54,600 bases of DNA from Candidatus Phytoplasma sacchari. Its GTDB lineage: Bacteria > Bacillota_I > Bacilli_A > Acholeplasmatales > Acholeplasmataceae. The notes under the pieces were generated by a model. That model was not told the origin of the DNA and did not search any database. It saw only the letters and a program-made list of their open reading frames with translations. The DNA is taken from contig NZ_VWXM01000001.1 of NCBI RefSeq assembly GCF_009268105.1, forward strand, positions 1-54,600. The letters are read 5' to 3'. The translations under genes were made by a program, and so were the position numbers. Position 1 is the first letter of the stretch, and each line of letters opens with the position of its first letter. Below are positions 45,917-54,600 of this stretch, piece by piece.

Positions 45917-46072
45917 AATTTAAATTTTTTATTTTTATTTTTTTCAATTTCTTAATTTCTATATAAATTAAGATTAATAATAAAATAAATATTTTATTTA
46001 TTATATTAAATTATCATTTTAAGTTATTTATATTTTTTTTAAATTTATAAATAACCATTTTAATTTTATTTA

Positions 46073-46101
46073 ATTATATATAGTGATGTAAATCATCACA
46101 A
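46073..46101 (-). promoter_or_regulatory. Minus-strand promoter with overlapping palindrome
   Basis: On the minus strand TTGTGA (46101-46096) is followed by exactly 17 bases and TATAAT (46078-46073). The palindrome GTGATG-TAAAT-CATCAC at 46083-46099 sits in the spacer and over the -35 box, so a bound repressor would block polymerase. It is relatively G+C rich against its surroundings. It points to the Lys-rich membrane protein gene, with a leader of about 225 bases that contains a 9-bp hairpin (46023-46055). Confidence 0.6.
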
Positions 46102-46152
46102 CAATATTATAATTCTTTTTTTGTTATTTTAAACATTTTTTTTAAAAAAAAA

Positions 46153-46199
46153 AAAAAAAAAATACTATCTAATTTTGAATTAGATAGTATTTTTTTTTT
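46153..46199 (-). terminator. Terminator after the candidate effector gene
   Basis: AATACTATCTAATT (46161-46174) pairs perfectly with its complement (46178-46191) across a 3-base loop, and flanking A and T runs lengthen the stem further. The A run on the left gives a U tract on the minus-strand transcript. It lies 22 bases past the stop of the gene at 46221-46787. Confidence 0.88.
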
Positions 46200-46220
46200 A
46201 AAAATGTTTAATTTATTTTA

Positions 46221-46787
46221 TTACCAGTATAATGTATTTATACTATCTTTAAGAATTGAATTATAATTAATTTTGTTGTCTGTTCCTCTTATCATGTCTA
46301 TTAAACCTTTTATGTTTGAGTCATCATTGTCATTTGCTTCATCATATAGTTTCTTCATTGCAAATTCTAACATAACTTGACAGTCTGTTTCTACAGTTGA
46401 TTTAGTATGGATAGTATAATCATCAATTTCGCTTTTTATAAATTTAGCGTCAAAAATATCTTGTCGAGATCTTGGATTTTCGTCCCATTCTTGAATACCC
46501 AATTTATCACTTAATAGATAAGTATAAAAATTTTCTATTATTGAGTTAGAAACTTTATGAGTTTGCTTTAATTTTGTTTTCATATCATATAGTGTTTTAG
46601 ATAAAATATCTCTTTTTCTGTCATTTTGATCATTTATTGCGAAATTTTCAAAAATTTTTTCGCTTTCCTCTTCTTCAGACTTAAGTGCATAAATTGGAGA
46701 AGATGAAAAAAAATTAATCACTAATAATGAAGTTAAAACTAATGAAATTAAATATAAAAAAGTAACATTTTTTTTTATGTTAAACAA
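46221..46787 (-). CDS. Candidate secreted effector protein
   Basis: The 188-residue product starts with a classic signal peptide: MFNIKKNVTF, a hydrophobic core (about 8-27) and a probable cleavage after Ala34 in SSSPIYA-LKSEEE. The mature part would be about 154 residues, hydrophilic and mostly helix-forming, with one Cys (TDCQVML) and no membrane segment. This architecture is that of phytoplasma secreted effectors delivered by the Sec pathway into host cells, though no known effector sequence is recognised. The start is TTG at 46787 with a strong AAAGGAG 10 bases upstream; a perfect-stem terminator follows. It lies among decayed genes, typical of the variable part of these genomes. Confidence 0.75.
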   Translation of the reverse strand: MFNIKKNVTFLYLISLVLTSLLVINFFSSSPIYALKSEEEESEKIFENFAINDQNDRKRDILSKTLYDMKTKLKQTHKVSNSIIENFYTYLLSDKLGIQEWDENPRSRQDIFDAKFIKSEIDDYTIHTKSTVETDCQVMLEFAMKKLYDEANDNDDSNIKGLIDMIRGTDNKINYNSILKDSINTLYW

Positions 46788-46847
46788 ATCTTAAAATCTC
46801 CTTTATTTCTTATTTTTTAAAATAAATAATATAAAGAGTTTTAGAAA

Positions 46848-46866
46848 TTTGTTCTTCATGAACAAA
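46848..46866. promoter_or_regulatory. Palindrome upstream of the candidate effector gene
   Basis: TTTGTTC at 46848-46854 and GAACAAA at 46860-46866 are perfect arms around a 5-base spacer, about 60 bases before the effector start. A TATATT (minus strand, 46834-46829) between it and the gene may be the -10 box. A repressor or activator site is possible. Confidence 0.4.
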
Positions 46867-47600
46867 CAAATGATAACATTTTATTTTTAATAAATCAAAA
46901 AATAGTTACTAAATAATAAAAAATAATTAAAAATTATCTATTTTTGAAAATAATTTTTTTTATAATAAAAAATAAAAAAATATCATATTGGTAAAAATAT
47001 ACTAAAAATAAATTAATTGATTATTTTATAATTTTATTTTTTTAGAAAATAATTGAAAAAATTTTTAATTTAAAGCTTTATTAAATAATTTAAAAATATT
47101 AAAGTAAAAAAATTTTTAAATTATTGAAGAATAAGTATTTTATTTTTATTAATATTTTTTTTTATAAAAAAATAATAAAAATTTTAAAAAAATAGATAAA
47201 TATGATTTGTTAAGGTAGATACAAAAATAAATTTTTATTGATTTAAATTTTATAATAAATAATTTTAATTTAATCAAAATTAAATATTGTCTTTTTATAA
47301 TTAAATTTTAATTTCTTGAACATAAAATTTTTAATTTTGATAGAAAAAAAATTTTTTTTAAAAAAAAGATATAATACCTTTTCATTAATTTTTTTTGTTA
47401 AAAATATTTTCTTTTTATTTTTTTATGAAATAAAAAATATAAAAAATGTCTAAATAAGCAATTAATTATGATAAAAATTAATAATTATTTTATTTGATTA
47501 TTTCAATTATTTCAAATAATATATTTATTATATTAGTTATTAAAATATTAAATATTATATTTTGATTATGAAAATTTTTTTAATTTTTTATTTTATTCTT
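46867..47600. other. Gene-free A+T-rich stretch
   Basis: No frame or RNA gene could be supported on either strand. The only structure noted is an inverted repeat, ATCAAAATTAAA at 47273-47284 against TTTAATTTTGAT at 47330-47341. Confidence 0.5.
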
Positions 47601-47763
47601 TTAATTCTTTATTTTGATCTATTTTTTTGTAATATTTTTTGAATTTCTTTATCTATATTTATTTGTTGTTTTTCTTTTTTAATTTTAATTATTGATGAAT
47701 ATTAAATATAAAAAATATTTAAAGTAATCAATAACGATATGGATAAAATAATAAAAATTCAAT
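47600..47763 (-). pseudogene. Decayed small membrane protein gene
   Basis: On the minus strand one frame reads IEFFIILSISLLITLNIFYI, a stop, then YSSIIKIKKEKQQINIDKEI and QKILQKN before a second lesion; a shifted frame continues DQNKELKE. This is the usual pattern of a phytoplasma small secreted or membrane protein (hydrophobic start, Lys/Gln-rich remainder), broken by at least one stop and one frameshift. No start codon remains; a stop lies directly before the hydrophobic part. Confidence 0.5.
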
Positions 47764-47770
47764 TTATTTA

Positions 47771-47790
47771 TTTTTTTTTTTTTTTTTTTT
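47771..47790. repeat. 20-base T homopolymer
   Basis: An uninterrupted run of 20 T (A on the minus strand) lies just upstream of the decayed small membrane protein gene. Runs of this length are prone to slippage. Confidence 0.9.
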
Positions 47791-48162
47791 GTTATTCTTT
47801 TATTTCATTATAATTTATCATTTTTTGTTAAAACTCCTCTAATTTTATAACTATATTATCATGAATAAATTGTTAAAATTAGTTAATATTTTTTTTCCTA
47901 AAATTGTACTTTTTATTTATTTAAATACAATTTATTTGTTTTTTTAAAAATATTTTAAAAAAATATATTTTATTATTGTTTTAACTAATAAAGAATAATT
48001 TTATTAAAATGATATAATATTAAAAAATGAATAATTTTTAAATTTTGAAATTGATTTTATTTAAATTTATATTAAAAAAATAATTTATTTAGTAATAAGA
48101 TTCTTAAAATATTAATTTTATTACTATTAATTAAAATTAAATTTATTAATCAAAATAGTAAA
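47791..48162. other. Gene-free stretch before uvrC
   Basis: I see no gene in these bases, and no clear promoter or ribosome site for uvrC could be assigned. Confidence 0.5.
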
Positions 48163-49926
48163 ATGATAAGAAAAATGATATTAGAAAAAATTAACAACTT
48201 ACCTAATGATCCTGGATGCTATTTATTTAAAAATGAAAAAAAAAGTGTTATTTACATAGGAAAAGCTAAAAATTTAAAAAACAGAATTAAAAATTATTTT
48301 TTAAATAATCAACATAATCAAAAAACTATTATATTATTAAAAGAAATTTTTTATTTATCATATATTATAACTAATAATGAATTAGAAGCTTTTATTTTAG
48401 AAGCTAATTTAATTAAAAAATATGCTCCAAAGTTTAATTTAAAATTAACAGATGATAAAACCTTTCCTTATATTGAAATAACAAAAGAAAAACATCCTAG
48501 ATTGAAGATATCTAGGTATAAAGAAATTCCTAAAAATAAAATTATTTTTGGTCCATTTCCAAATAATAAAGAAAGTATTAAAGAAACATTAAGAATTATA
48601 TATAAATTTTATCCATTAAGAAGATGTCATCCTATACTTAAAAAACCTTGTTTTTATTATCATATTAATCAATGTTTAGGTCCTTGTTTTAACCAAAAAA
48701 TAGATTATAGCAAAAATATTAAATCTATTATTGATTTATTCAGAAGTAAAAATAAAGAAATATTTATTAAAATTAAAAGATTAATGTATGAAGCTAGTAA
48801 AAATTTGGATTTTGAAAAAGCACAAGAATATAAAGATATATTTTTTCATTTAAAAAAAATAACAGAAAAACAATTAATTAATTTAAAAAAAGATAAAAGT
48901 TATGATATTGTAGCTTTATATTATGATAAAAATGAAATATCTTTGTGTATTTTGAAACTGAATGAAGGTAATATTTTAGATCAAAATAAAGTAATTTTTT
49001 CTTATGTAGGTTTTGCGATTAATAATATTATTACTTATTTAAATTTTTATTATGAAAAAAAAATAAAACCGAAAGAAATAGTATTAGGTGAAGAATTCAA
49101 AGAAGAAAAACAAAATATTCAAAAATTATTAAAAACAAATATTTGTATTCCGATTAAGGGTGTGAAAAAAAATTTATATAAATTAGCTCTAAAAAATGCA
49201 AAAGAAAACCTTTTAAAATATAGTTTAATTAATAAGGATGAATCACAAATTATTCAAGAATCCTTAAATGAATTATCTATTTTTTTTGAAAAAGAAATAA
49301 ATCATATAGAGGTTTTTGATAATTCTCATTTATTTGGACAATCTTTTGTATCCAGCATGATTGTTTTTAAAAATTTGCAATTTGATAAAAAATCATATCG
49401 TAAATTTAATTTGAAAAAAGAATTTCAAAATGAATATAAATCTTTTCAAAATATTATTCAACGAAGATATGAAAGATTAATCAAAGAAAATATCCAATTA
49501 CCGGATTTAATTTTAGTAGATGGTGGAAAAAATCAATTTAATTTTTCTTTCAAAATTTTAAAAAAAATGAATTTAAATATTCCTTTAGGAGCACTAAAAA
49601 AAAACAAAAAACATCAATTAGAATCTTTAGTTTTAAATAATAAAATAATTAATTTAGATAAAAATAGTAAGTTATTTTTATTTTTATTAAAAATAAGTTC
49701 AGAAATACACCGTTTTACAGTTAAATTTCATAGAAAAGTAAAAAAAAAATTAGATAAAAAAACTTCTTTATTAGAAATTAAGGGTTTAGGAAAAAAAAGA
49801 TATCAAAAATTATTAGAAAGATTCGATAATCTAGAATCTATTAAAAAAGCTTCTTATGAAGATTTTAAAAAAATTAAAGTTCCTTGCGAAATTTTGGATA
49901 AAATTAAAAATGATAAAAATATTTAA
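48163..49926 (+). CDS. uvrC: Excinuclease ABC subunit C
   Basis: UvrC makes both cuts around a DNA lesion marked by UvrB. The N-terminal GIY-YIG nuclease (NDPGCYLFKNEKKSVIYIGKAKNLKNR, in two stretches about 15-40) makes the 3' cut. A UVR motif with LDFEKAQEYKDI (about 212-223) binds UvrB, and the RNase H-like half has EVFDNSHLFGQ and LPDLILVDGGKNQFN for the 5' cut. The end carries a helix-hairpin-helix (LLEIKGLGKKRYQKLLERF). At 587 residues it is full length. ATG 48163 and ATG 48175 are both possible starts; no ribosome site precedes either, so a leaderless or weakly translated message is possible. Confidence 0.96.
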   Translation: MIRKMILEKINNLPNDPGCYLFKNEKKSVIYIGKAKNLKNRIKNYFLNNQHNQKTIILLKEIFYLSYIITNNELEAFILEANLIKKYAPKFNLKLTDDKTFPYIEITKEKHPRLKISRYKEIPKNKIIFGPFPNNKESIKETLRIIYKFYPLRRCHPILKKPCFYYHINQCLGPCFNQKIDYSKNIKSIIDLFRSKNKEIFIKIKRLMYEASKNLDFEKAQEYKDIFFHLKKITEKQLINLKKDKSYDIVALYYDKNEISLCILKLNEGNILDQNKVIFSYVGFAINNIITYLNFYYEKKIKPKEIVLGEEFKEEKQNIQKLLKTNICIPIKGVKKNLYKLALKNAKENLLKYSLINKDESQIIQESLNELSIFFEKEINHIEVFDNSHLFGQSFVSSMIVFKNLQFDKKSYRKFNLKKEFQNEYKSFQNIIQRRYERLIKENIQLPDLILVDGGKNQFNFSFKILKKMNLNIPLGALKKNKKHQLESLVLNNKIINLDKNSKLFLFLLKISSEIHRFTVKFHRKVKKKLDKKTSLLEIKGLGKKRYQKLLERFDNLESIKKASYEDFKKIKVPCEILDKIKNDKNI

Positions 49927-49973
49927 AGATATTTTTTAAAGAAAGGAAGGTTCATAAAATAAAAAAATTGTTA

Positions 49974-52817
49974 ATGAAAAAAATAAAAAACGAAATAATT
50001 TCGATTAAAGGTGCTAGAACTAATAATTTAAAAAATATAAATATAGACATTCCTAAGTTTAAATTTATAGTAGTTTCAGGCATATCAGGTTCTGGAAAAT
50101 CTTCTTTAGTTTTTGATACTATTTATCAAGAAGGAAAAAGAAGATATATAGAATCATTAAGTACTTATGAACGTCAATTTTTAGGTAATTTTGAAAAACC
50201 AGATGTAGATGAAATTGAAGGTTTATGTCCTTCTATTAGTGTAGAACAAAAAACTGTTTATAATAATTTTCGTTCAACTGTCGGTACTATAACAGAAATT
50301 TATGATTATTTACGCTTAATTTATTCAAATATTTCTCTTCCTTATGATCCTTTGACTAATTTACCTCTCAAAATTAAAAGTATTGAAGAAATTTGTTTAG
50401 AAATTTTAAAATTAACTAATAATAAAAAAATTTTTATTATGTCGCCGATAATAGAAAATGAAAAAGGAGAACATCAAGAAATTTTAAAAAATTTAATTAA
50501 AGAAGGTTTTAATAGATTTTTTATAAATCAAAAAATATTTTCTTTTGAAAATTTTTTTCCTTCATTAAAAGATAATGTAAAAAATGATATTTATGTTATT
50601 ATTGATCGTTTTTCAAAAGTTAGTTCAGAAATAAAAAATAGGTTATATAATTCTTTAAAATTATCTTTTTCTTTATCTAAAAATAAAGTTTTTGTTTTAA
50701 TCGATGAAAAAAAAATTTTAAAATTTTATCTTGATTATTCAAATGTTAATATAGACTTTAAAATACCCAAAAAAGAAATGCGTTTATTTTCTTTTAATAC
50801 TCCTTACGGTGGCGCTTGTCCTTTTTGTAAAGGGTTAGGTTTTAAAAATAAATTTTTATCAGAATTAATTTTAGATTTAAATAAATCTATTAATGAAGGG
50901 GGTATTATTCCTTATAAAAGATATAAAAAAATTTTTTATCAAATAGATAATTTAGAAGAATTTTGTTTGAAGAAAAAAATTAATATTAATATTCAATTAA
51001 AAAAATTATCTAGTCAGGATATAGATATTTTATTATATGGAAATTATAAAAACGATGATGTTAAAATTAAAAATAATAAAGAAAATCATATTTTAAAAGA
51101 AAAAAATAATTTATTTAGAGGTATTATACCTACTTTAGAATATGTTATTCAAAAAGTTCATCCTAATGATTATATAATGATATGGTTAAAAAAATTTATG
51201 TCTGAAAAAAGATGTGATCATTGTTTAGGAGCTAGATTAAACAAAGGATCTTTAATTTTTAAAATTAATGATAAAAATATTTATGAATTGACTGAATTGA
51301 CTATAGATAAATTATTAGATTTTATCGATAATTTAAAATTAACTCAAGAAGAAAAAAAAATATCTTTTTCTGCTTTTCAAGAAGTTTATCAAAGATTAAC
51401 TTTTATAAAAAATATGGGATTAGGTTATTTAACTTTATCACGTAGGGGAAATAGTTTGTCTAGCGGAGAATCACAAAGAATTAAATTAGCTAAACAAATT
51501 GGTTCTAAATTATCCGGTGTTTTATATGCATTAGACGAACCTTCAATAGGATTGCATCAAAAGGATAATTATAATTTAATTTTAGCTTTAAAAAAAATAA
51601 AAGAATTCGGTAATACTCTTTTAGTTGTTGAACATGATCATGAAACTATGTTATCTGCTGATTATTTGATTGATATAGGTCCTTTAGCTGGTAATAATGG
51701 TGGAAAAATTGTTGCTTTTGGTACTCCATCAGAAGTAATGAAAACAAGTAGTAGTATAACAGGTCAATATTTATCTGGTTTTAAAAAAATTAATATCCCA
51801 TATTTAAGGAATAATATTGATCCTAAAAAAATTATTCAAGTTAAAAACGCTTGCAAAAACAATTTAAAAAATATTAATGTAAATTTTCCTTTAGGAGTTT
51901 TTATAGTAGTGACAGGTGTTTCTGGTTCTGGTAAGTCAACTTTGGTTAATGAAATTTTATTGAAAGGGTTGAAAAAAAAAAATATTTTATATTCAAAAAT
52001 ACAAAATTTAGTTATTGATGAATATAATTTTATAAATAAAATTATAGAAATTTCACAATCTCCTATTGGCAAAAATCCTAGAAGCAATCCAATTACTTAT
52101 ACAGGTATTTTTGATAAAATAAGAGAAATTTTTGTTAATTTGCATGAGTCTAAAATTAGAGGATATCAAAAAGGTCATTTTTCTTTTAATGTTAAAAATG
52201 GTAGATGTGAATTTTGTTTTGGGGAAGGAATTAAAAAAGTTTATATGTATTTTTTGCCTGATGTTTTAATAAAGTGTGAAAAATGCAAAGGAAAAAAATT
52301 TAATAAAGAAGTTTTGGAAATAAAATATAAAGATAAAAATATTTATGATATTTTAAACATGACTGTTGATGAAGCTTATATTTTTTTTCAAAATCATTTA
52401 AAAATCAAAAAATATTTAAAAATTTTGAAAGAAGTAGGATTAGGATATATATATTTAGGACAAAATTCTGATACTCTTTCAGGAGGAGAAGCTCAAAAAA
52501 TAAAATTAGCTGTTGAATTAAATAAAAAAATTTCTCCTAATAATTTGTATATTTTTGATGAACCAACAATAGGTTTACATACTGAAGATATTAAAAAACT
52601 AATAGAAATTATTCATAGAATAACTAAAAAAAAAGCAACTATTATAACTATTGAACATAATTTAGATATTATTAAAAATGCTGATTATATAATTGATTTA
52701 GGTCCTGGCGGAGGTGAAGACGGAGGAAATATAATTGCCCAAGGCACTCCAGAAGAAATAATTAATATAAAAGAAAGTTATACAGGACAATACTTAAAAA
52801 AAATATTAAAAATTTAA
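49974..52817 (+). CDS. uvrA: Excinuclease ABC subunit A
   Basis: UvrA is the damage-sensing ATPase of nucleotide excision repair. The two ABC modules show GISGSGKSSLVFD and GVSGSGKSTLVNE Walker A motifs, the signatures LSSGESQRIKLA and LSGGEAQKIKLA, and DEPSIGLH and DEPTIGLH Walker B motifs. Zinc-binding Cys pairs are present (CDHC, CEFC and CEKC). It has about 947 residues. The start is unsettled. AGGAAGG (49944-49950) is 8 bases before an in-frame ATA at 49959 but 17 before TTG 49968 and 23 before ATG 49974, so the best-placed codon is not a normal start. ATG 49974 is listed as the conservative choice. It lies 47 bases after uvrC. Confidence 0.96.
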   Translation: MKKIKNEIISIKGARTNNLKNINIDIPKFKFIVVSGISGSGKSSLVFDTIYQEGKRRYIESLSTYERQFLGNFEKPDVDEIEGLCPSISVEQKTVYNNFRSTVGTITEIYDYLRLIYSNISLPYDPLTNLPLKIKSIEEICLEILKLTNNKKIFIMSPIIENEKGEHQEILKNLIKEGFNRFFINQKIFSFENFFPSLKDNVKNDIYVIIDRFSKVSSEIKNRLYNSLKLSFSLSKNKVFVLIDEKKILKFYLDYSNVNIDFKIPKKEMRLFSFNTPYGGACPFCKGLGFKNKFLSELILDLNKSINEGGIIPYKRYKKIFYQIDNLEEFCLKKKININIQLKKLSSQDIDILLYGNYKNDDVKIKNNKENHILKEKNNLFRGIIPTLEYVIQKVHPNDYIMIWLKKFMSEKRCDHCLGARLNKGSLIFKINDKNIYELTELTIDKLLDFIDNLKLTQEEKKISFSAFQEVYQRLTFIKNMGLGYLTLSRRGNSLSSGESQRIKLAKQIGSKLSGVLYALDEPSIGLHQKDNYNLILALKKIKEFGNTLLVVEHDHETMLSADYLIDIGPLAGNNGGKIVAFGTPSEVMKTSSSITGQYLSGFKKINIPYLRNNIDPKKIIQVKNACKNNLKNINVNFPLGVFIVVTGVSGSGKSTLVNEILLKGLKKKNILYSKIQNLVIDEYNFINKIIEISQSPIGKNPRSNPITYTGIFDKIREIFVNLHESKIRGYQKGHFSFNVKNGRCEFCFGEGIKKVYMYFLPDVLIKCEKCKGKKFNKEVLEIKYKDKNIYDILNMTVDEAYIFFQNHLKIKKYLKILKEVGLGYIYLGQNSDTLSGGEAQKIKLAVELNKKISPNNLYIFDEPTIGLHTEDIKKLIEIIHRITKKKATIITIEHNLDIIKNADYIIDLGPGGGEDGGNIIAQGTPEEIINIKESYTGQYLKKILKI

Positions 52818-52842
52818 ATAAATAAAAGGGTTATTCAATGTT

Positions 52843-54600
52843 ATGATATTTAAACTTAAAACTGAATTAAAGCCTAGTGGAGATCAACCTGAAGCTATTA
52901 GTAAGTTATTAGATTATTTTAAAAAAGGTAAAAGGGAACAAATTATTTTAGGAGCTACAGGCACTGGTAAAACTTTTACTATTGCTAATATTATAGAAAA
53001 ATTAAATCAAAATACTTTGATTATTGCACATAACAAAACTTTAGCAGGACAATTATATAATGAATTAAAATCATTTTTTCCTGAAAATAAAGTATCATAT
53101 TTTATTTCTTATTATGATTATTATCAACCAGAAGCATATGTTGCTTCTAGCGATACTTATATTGATAAAGATTCTTCTATAAATGAAGAAATAGATAAAT
53201 TACGTCATATTTCTATTAATTCTTTAATTGAACATAAAAATGTTATAGTTGTTGCTTCAGTTTCTTGTATTTATGGAATAGGAGATATTAATGATTATAA
53301 AAAGTCTATGTTATTTTTAGAAATAGGTAAAAAAATTATATTAAAAGAAATAATTAGTAAATTAATTGAATTACATTATAAAAGAAATAATATCGAATTA
53401 AAAAGGGGCCATTTTAGGATTAGAGGAGATGTTTTAGAAATAGTATTGTCTACTGATAAAAACCAAGGAATTCGTATTATTTTTTTTGATAATAAAATTG
53501 AAGAAATTCAAATTTTTGATTTATTAAATACTTTTATTATAAAAAAAATTAATTATATTAATATTCCTCCGTCTTCTTTTTTTGTAACTAATCAGGAAAA
53601 ATTAAAAGAAAGTATTAGAAGAATACGAAAAGAATTAAAAGAAAGAATAAAATATTTTGAGAAGAAAAAACAATTTATTGAAAAACAAAAAATAGAAATT
53701 AAAACGAATTATGATTTGGAAATGTTACAAGAATTAGGATATTGTAATGGTATTGAAAATTATTCGAGACATTTGTCTTTAAAAAAAGAAGGTGAAACAC
53801 CAAATACTTTAATTGATTATTTTGGAGAAGAATTTTTAACAATTATAGATGAATCCCATGTAACTATCCCTCAAATTAAGGGAATGTATTGGGGAGATCG
53901 TTCTAGAAAAGAAAATTTAGTTAATTATGGATTTCGCTTACCAAGCGCTTTAGATAATAGACCTTTAAAATTTGAAGAATTTGAAAAAAAAATTAATAAA
54001 GTTATTTATTTGTCAGCTACGCCAGGAAAATATGAATTAGAAAAAAAAATACCTATTGTAGAACAAATCATTAGACCTACTTTTGTTATAGATCCTCAAA
54101 TCGAAGTTAGAAATACTAAAAATCAAATAGAAAATATATATTTTGAAATAAAAAAAAGAGCTAAAAAAAAAGAAAGAACTTTGATAACAACTATTACGAT
54201 TCATATGAGTGAAGAATTAACAAATTATTTAAAAGAATTAGGAATTAAAGTTGCTTTTTTACATAGTGAAGTTAAATCTTTAAAAAGATTATTTATTTTA
54301 CAACAATTAAGATCAGGTATTTATGATTGTTTAGTAGGAGTTAATTTATTAAGAGAAGGTTTAGATTTACCAGAAGTTTCTTTAGTTGTTATTTTAGACG
54401 CTGATAAAGAAGGTTTTTTGAGAAATGAAACTAGTTTAATCCAAACTATTGGTAGAGCAGCCAGAAATATAAACGGAAAAGTTATAATGTATGCTGATAA
54501 AATAACTAAATCTATGAAATTAGCTATCGCAGAAACCGAAAGACGTAGAAAATTACAAATAAAATATAACGAAAAGAATAATGTTATTCCAATGATGATT
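52843..54600 (+). CDS. uvrB: Excinuclease ABC subunit B (3' end outside window)
   Basis: UvrB is the damage-verifying helicase-like core of the Uvr system. The Walker A motif ILGATGTGKTFTIAN (about 36-50), the DNA-clamping hairpin region YYDYYQPEAYV, the Walker B-like IIDESHVTIPQ, and helicase motifs VNLLREGLDLPEV and IGRAARN are all clear. The open frame covers 586 codons to the window edge; the family is about 660 residues long, so the C-terminal UVR motif is missing only because of the cut. The start ATG 52843 overlaps the stop of a two-codon mini-ORF (ATG TTA TGA, 52838-52846) that is better spaced from AAAAGGG (7 bases, against 12 for uvrB). Confidence 0.97.
   Translation, partial: MIFKLKTELKPSGDQPEAISKLLDYFKKGKREQIILGATGTGKTFTIANIIEKLNQNTLIIAHNKTLAGQLYNELKSFFPENKVSYFISYYDYYQPEAYVASSDTYIDKDSSINEEIDKLRHISINSLIEHKNVIVVASVSCIYGIGDINDYKKSMLFLEIGKKIILKEIISKLIELHYKRNNIELKRGHFRIRGDVLEIVLSTDKNQGIRIIFFDNKIEEIQIFDLLNTFIIKKINYINIPPSSFFVTNQEKLKESIRRIRKELKERIKYFEKKKQFIEKQKIEIKTNYDLEMLQELGYCNGIENYSRHLSLKKEGETPNTLIDYFGEEFLTIIDESHVTIPQIKGMYWGDRSRKENLVNYGFRLPSALDNRPLKFEEFEKKINKVIYLSATPGKYELEKKIPIVEQIIRPTFVIDPQIEVRNTKNQIENIYFEIKKRAKKKERTLITTITIHMSEELTNYLKELGIKVAFLHSEVKSLKRLFILQQLRSGIYDCLVGVNLLREGLDLPEVSLVVILDADKEGFLRNETSLIQTIGRAARNINGKVIMYADKITKSMKLAIAETERRRKLQIKYNEKNNVIPMMI

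Noticed and set aside
46056-46058. Short leader peptide after the minus-strand promoter
   Set aside because: A 14-codon ATG frame exists, but it starts only about 8 bases after the predicted transcript start and has no ribosome site.

Overview
The window is a piece of a phytoplasma-type (Acholeplasmatales) chromosome. The DNA is extremely A+T rich, in coding regions as well as between genes. TGG is used for Trp and TGA acts as a stop in many genes, so the code is standard and not the Mycoplasma code. The gene set is that of a reduced Firmicute relative: HrcA/CIRCE heat-shock control, PolC, Bacillus-type DnaB/DnaI, paired RNase J proteins, RecU, NADH oxidase and ABC importers. There are also secreted or membrane proteins and decayed accessory genes that look phytoplasma-specific. 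The species was not determined and base composition was judged by eye.

Layout. 1-3.9 kb (minus strand): a SpoU/TrmH RNA methyltransferase and a 1019-residue membrane-anchored protein with one intact trypsin-like protease unit plus degenerate copies. 4.0-9.1 kb (plus): the heat-shock cluster hrcA-grpE-dnaK-dnaJ behind a near-consensus promoter and a CIRCE operator. 9.3-11.6 kb: lipoate-protein ligase, an ECF-type S-component membrane protein and, on the minus strand, recU. 11.8-18.7 kb (plus): RNase J2-like (active site lost) and RNase J1-like, a 121-residue unknown, mutM, dnaB and dnaI. 18.9-23.8 kb: a zinc/manganese-type ABC importer whose two permeases carry C-terminal regulator-like tails, facing a YitT-family gene. 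24.2-26 kb: a membrane protein with phytoplasma repeats, tmRNA and tRNA-Leu(CAA). 26.1-32.3 kb: polC and NADH oxidase. 32.3-34.6 kb: a graveyard of at least two decayed accessory genes. 34.6-45.2 kb (plus): asnS, a four-gene sugar or glycerol-phosphate type ABC importer, nrnA, mnmE and thrS, closed by a strong terminator. 45.2-48.1 kb (minus): a Lys-rich membrane protein, a candidate secreted effector, and a decayed small membrane protein next to a 20-base T run. 48.1-54.6 kb (plus): uvrC-uvrA-uvrB, with uvrB running off the window.

Together the genes cover protein folding under stress, RNA decay, replication and repair, scavenging of lipoate, metal and carbon from a host, and tRNA/translation functions. 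The accessory islands hold what is most likely to be host-interaction biology. The most unusual items are the multi-lobe protease/pseudoprotease, the catalytically dead RNase J partner, the palindromic promoters in front of the metal importer and the Lys-rich membrane protein gene, the long tmRNA tag without the usual ending, and the Met-Leu-stop mini-ORF that overlaps the uvrB start.
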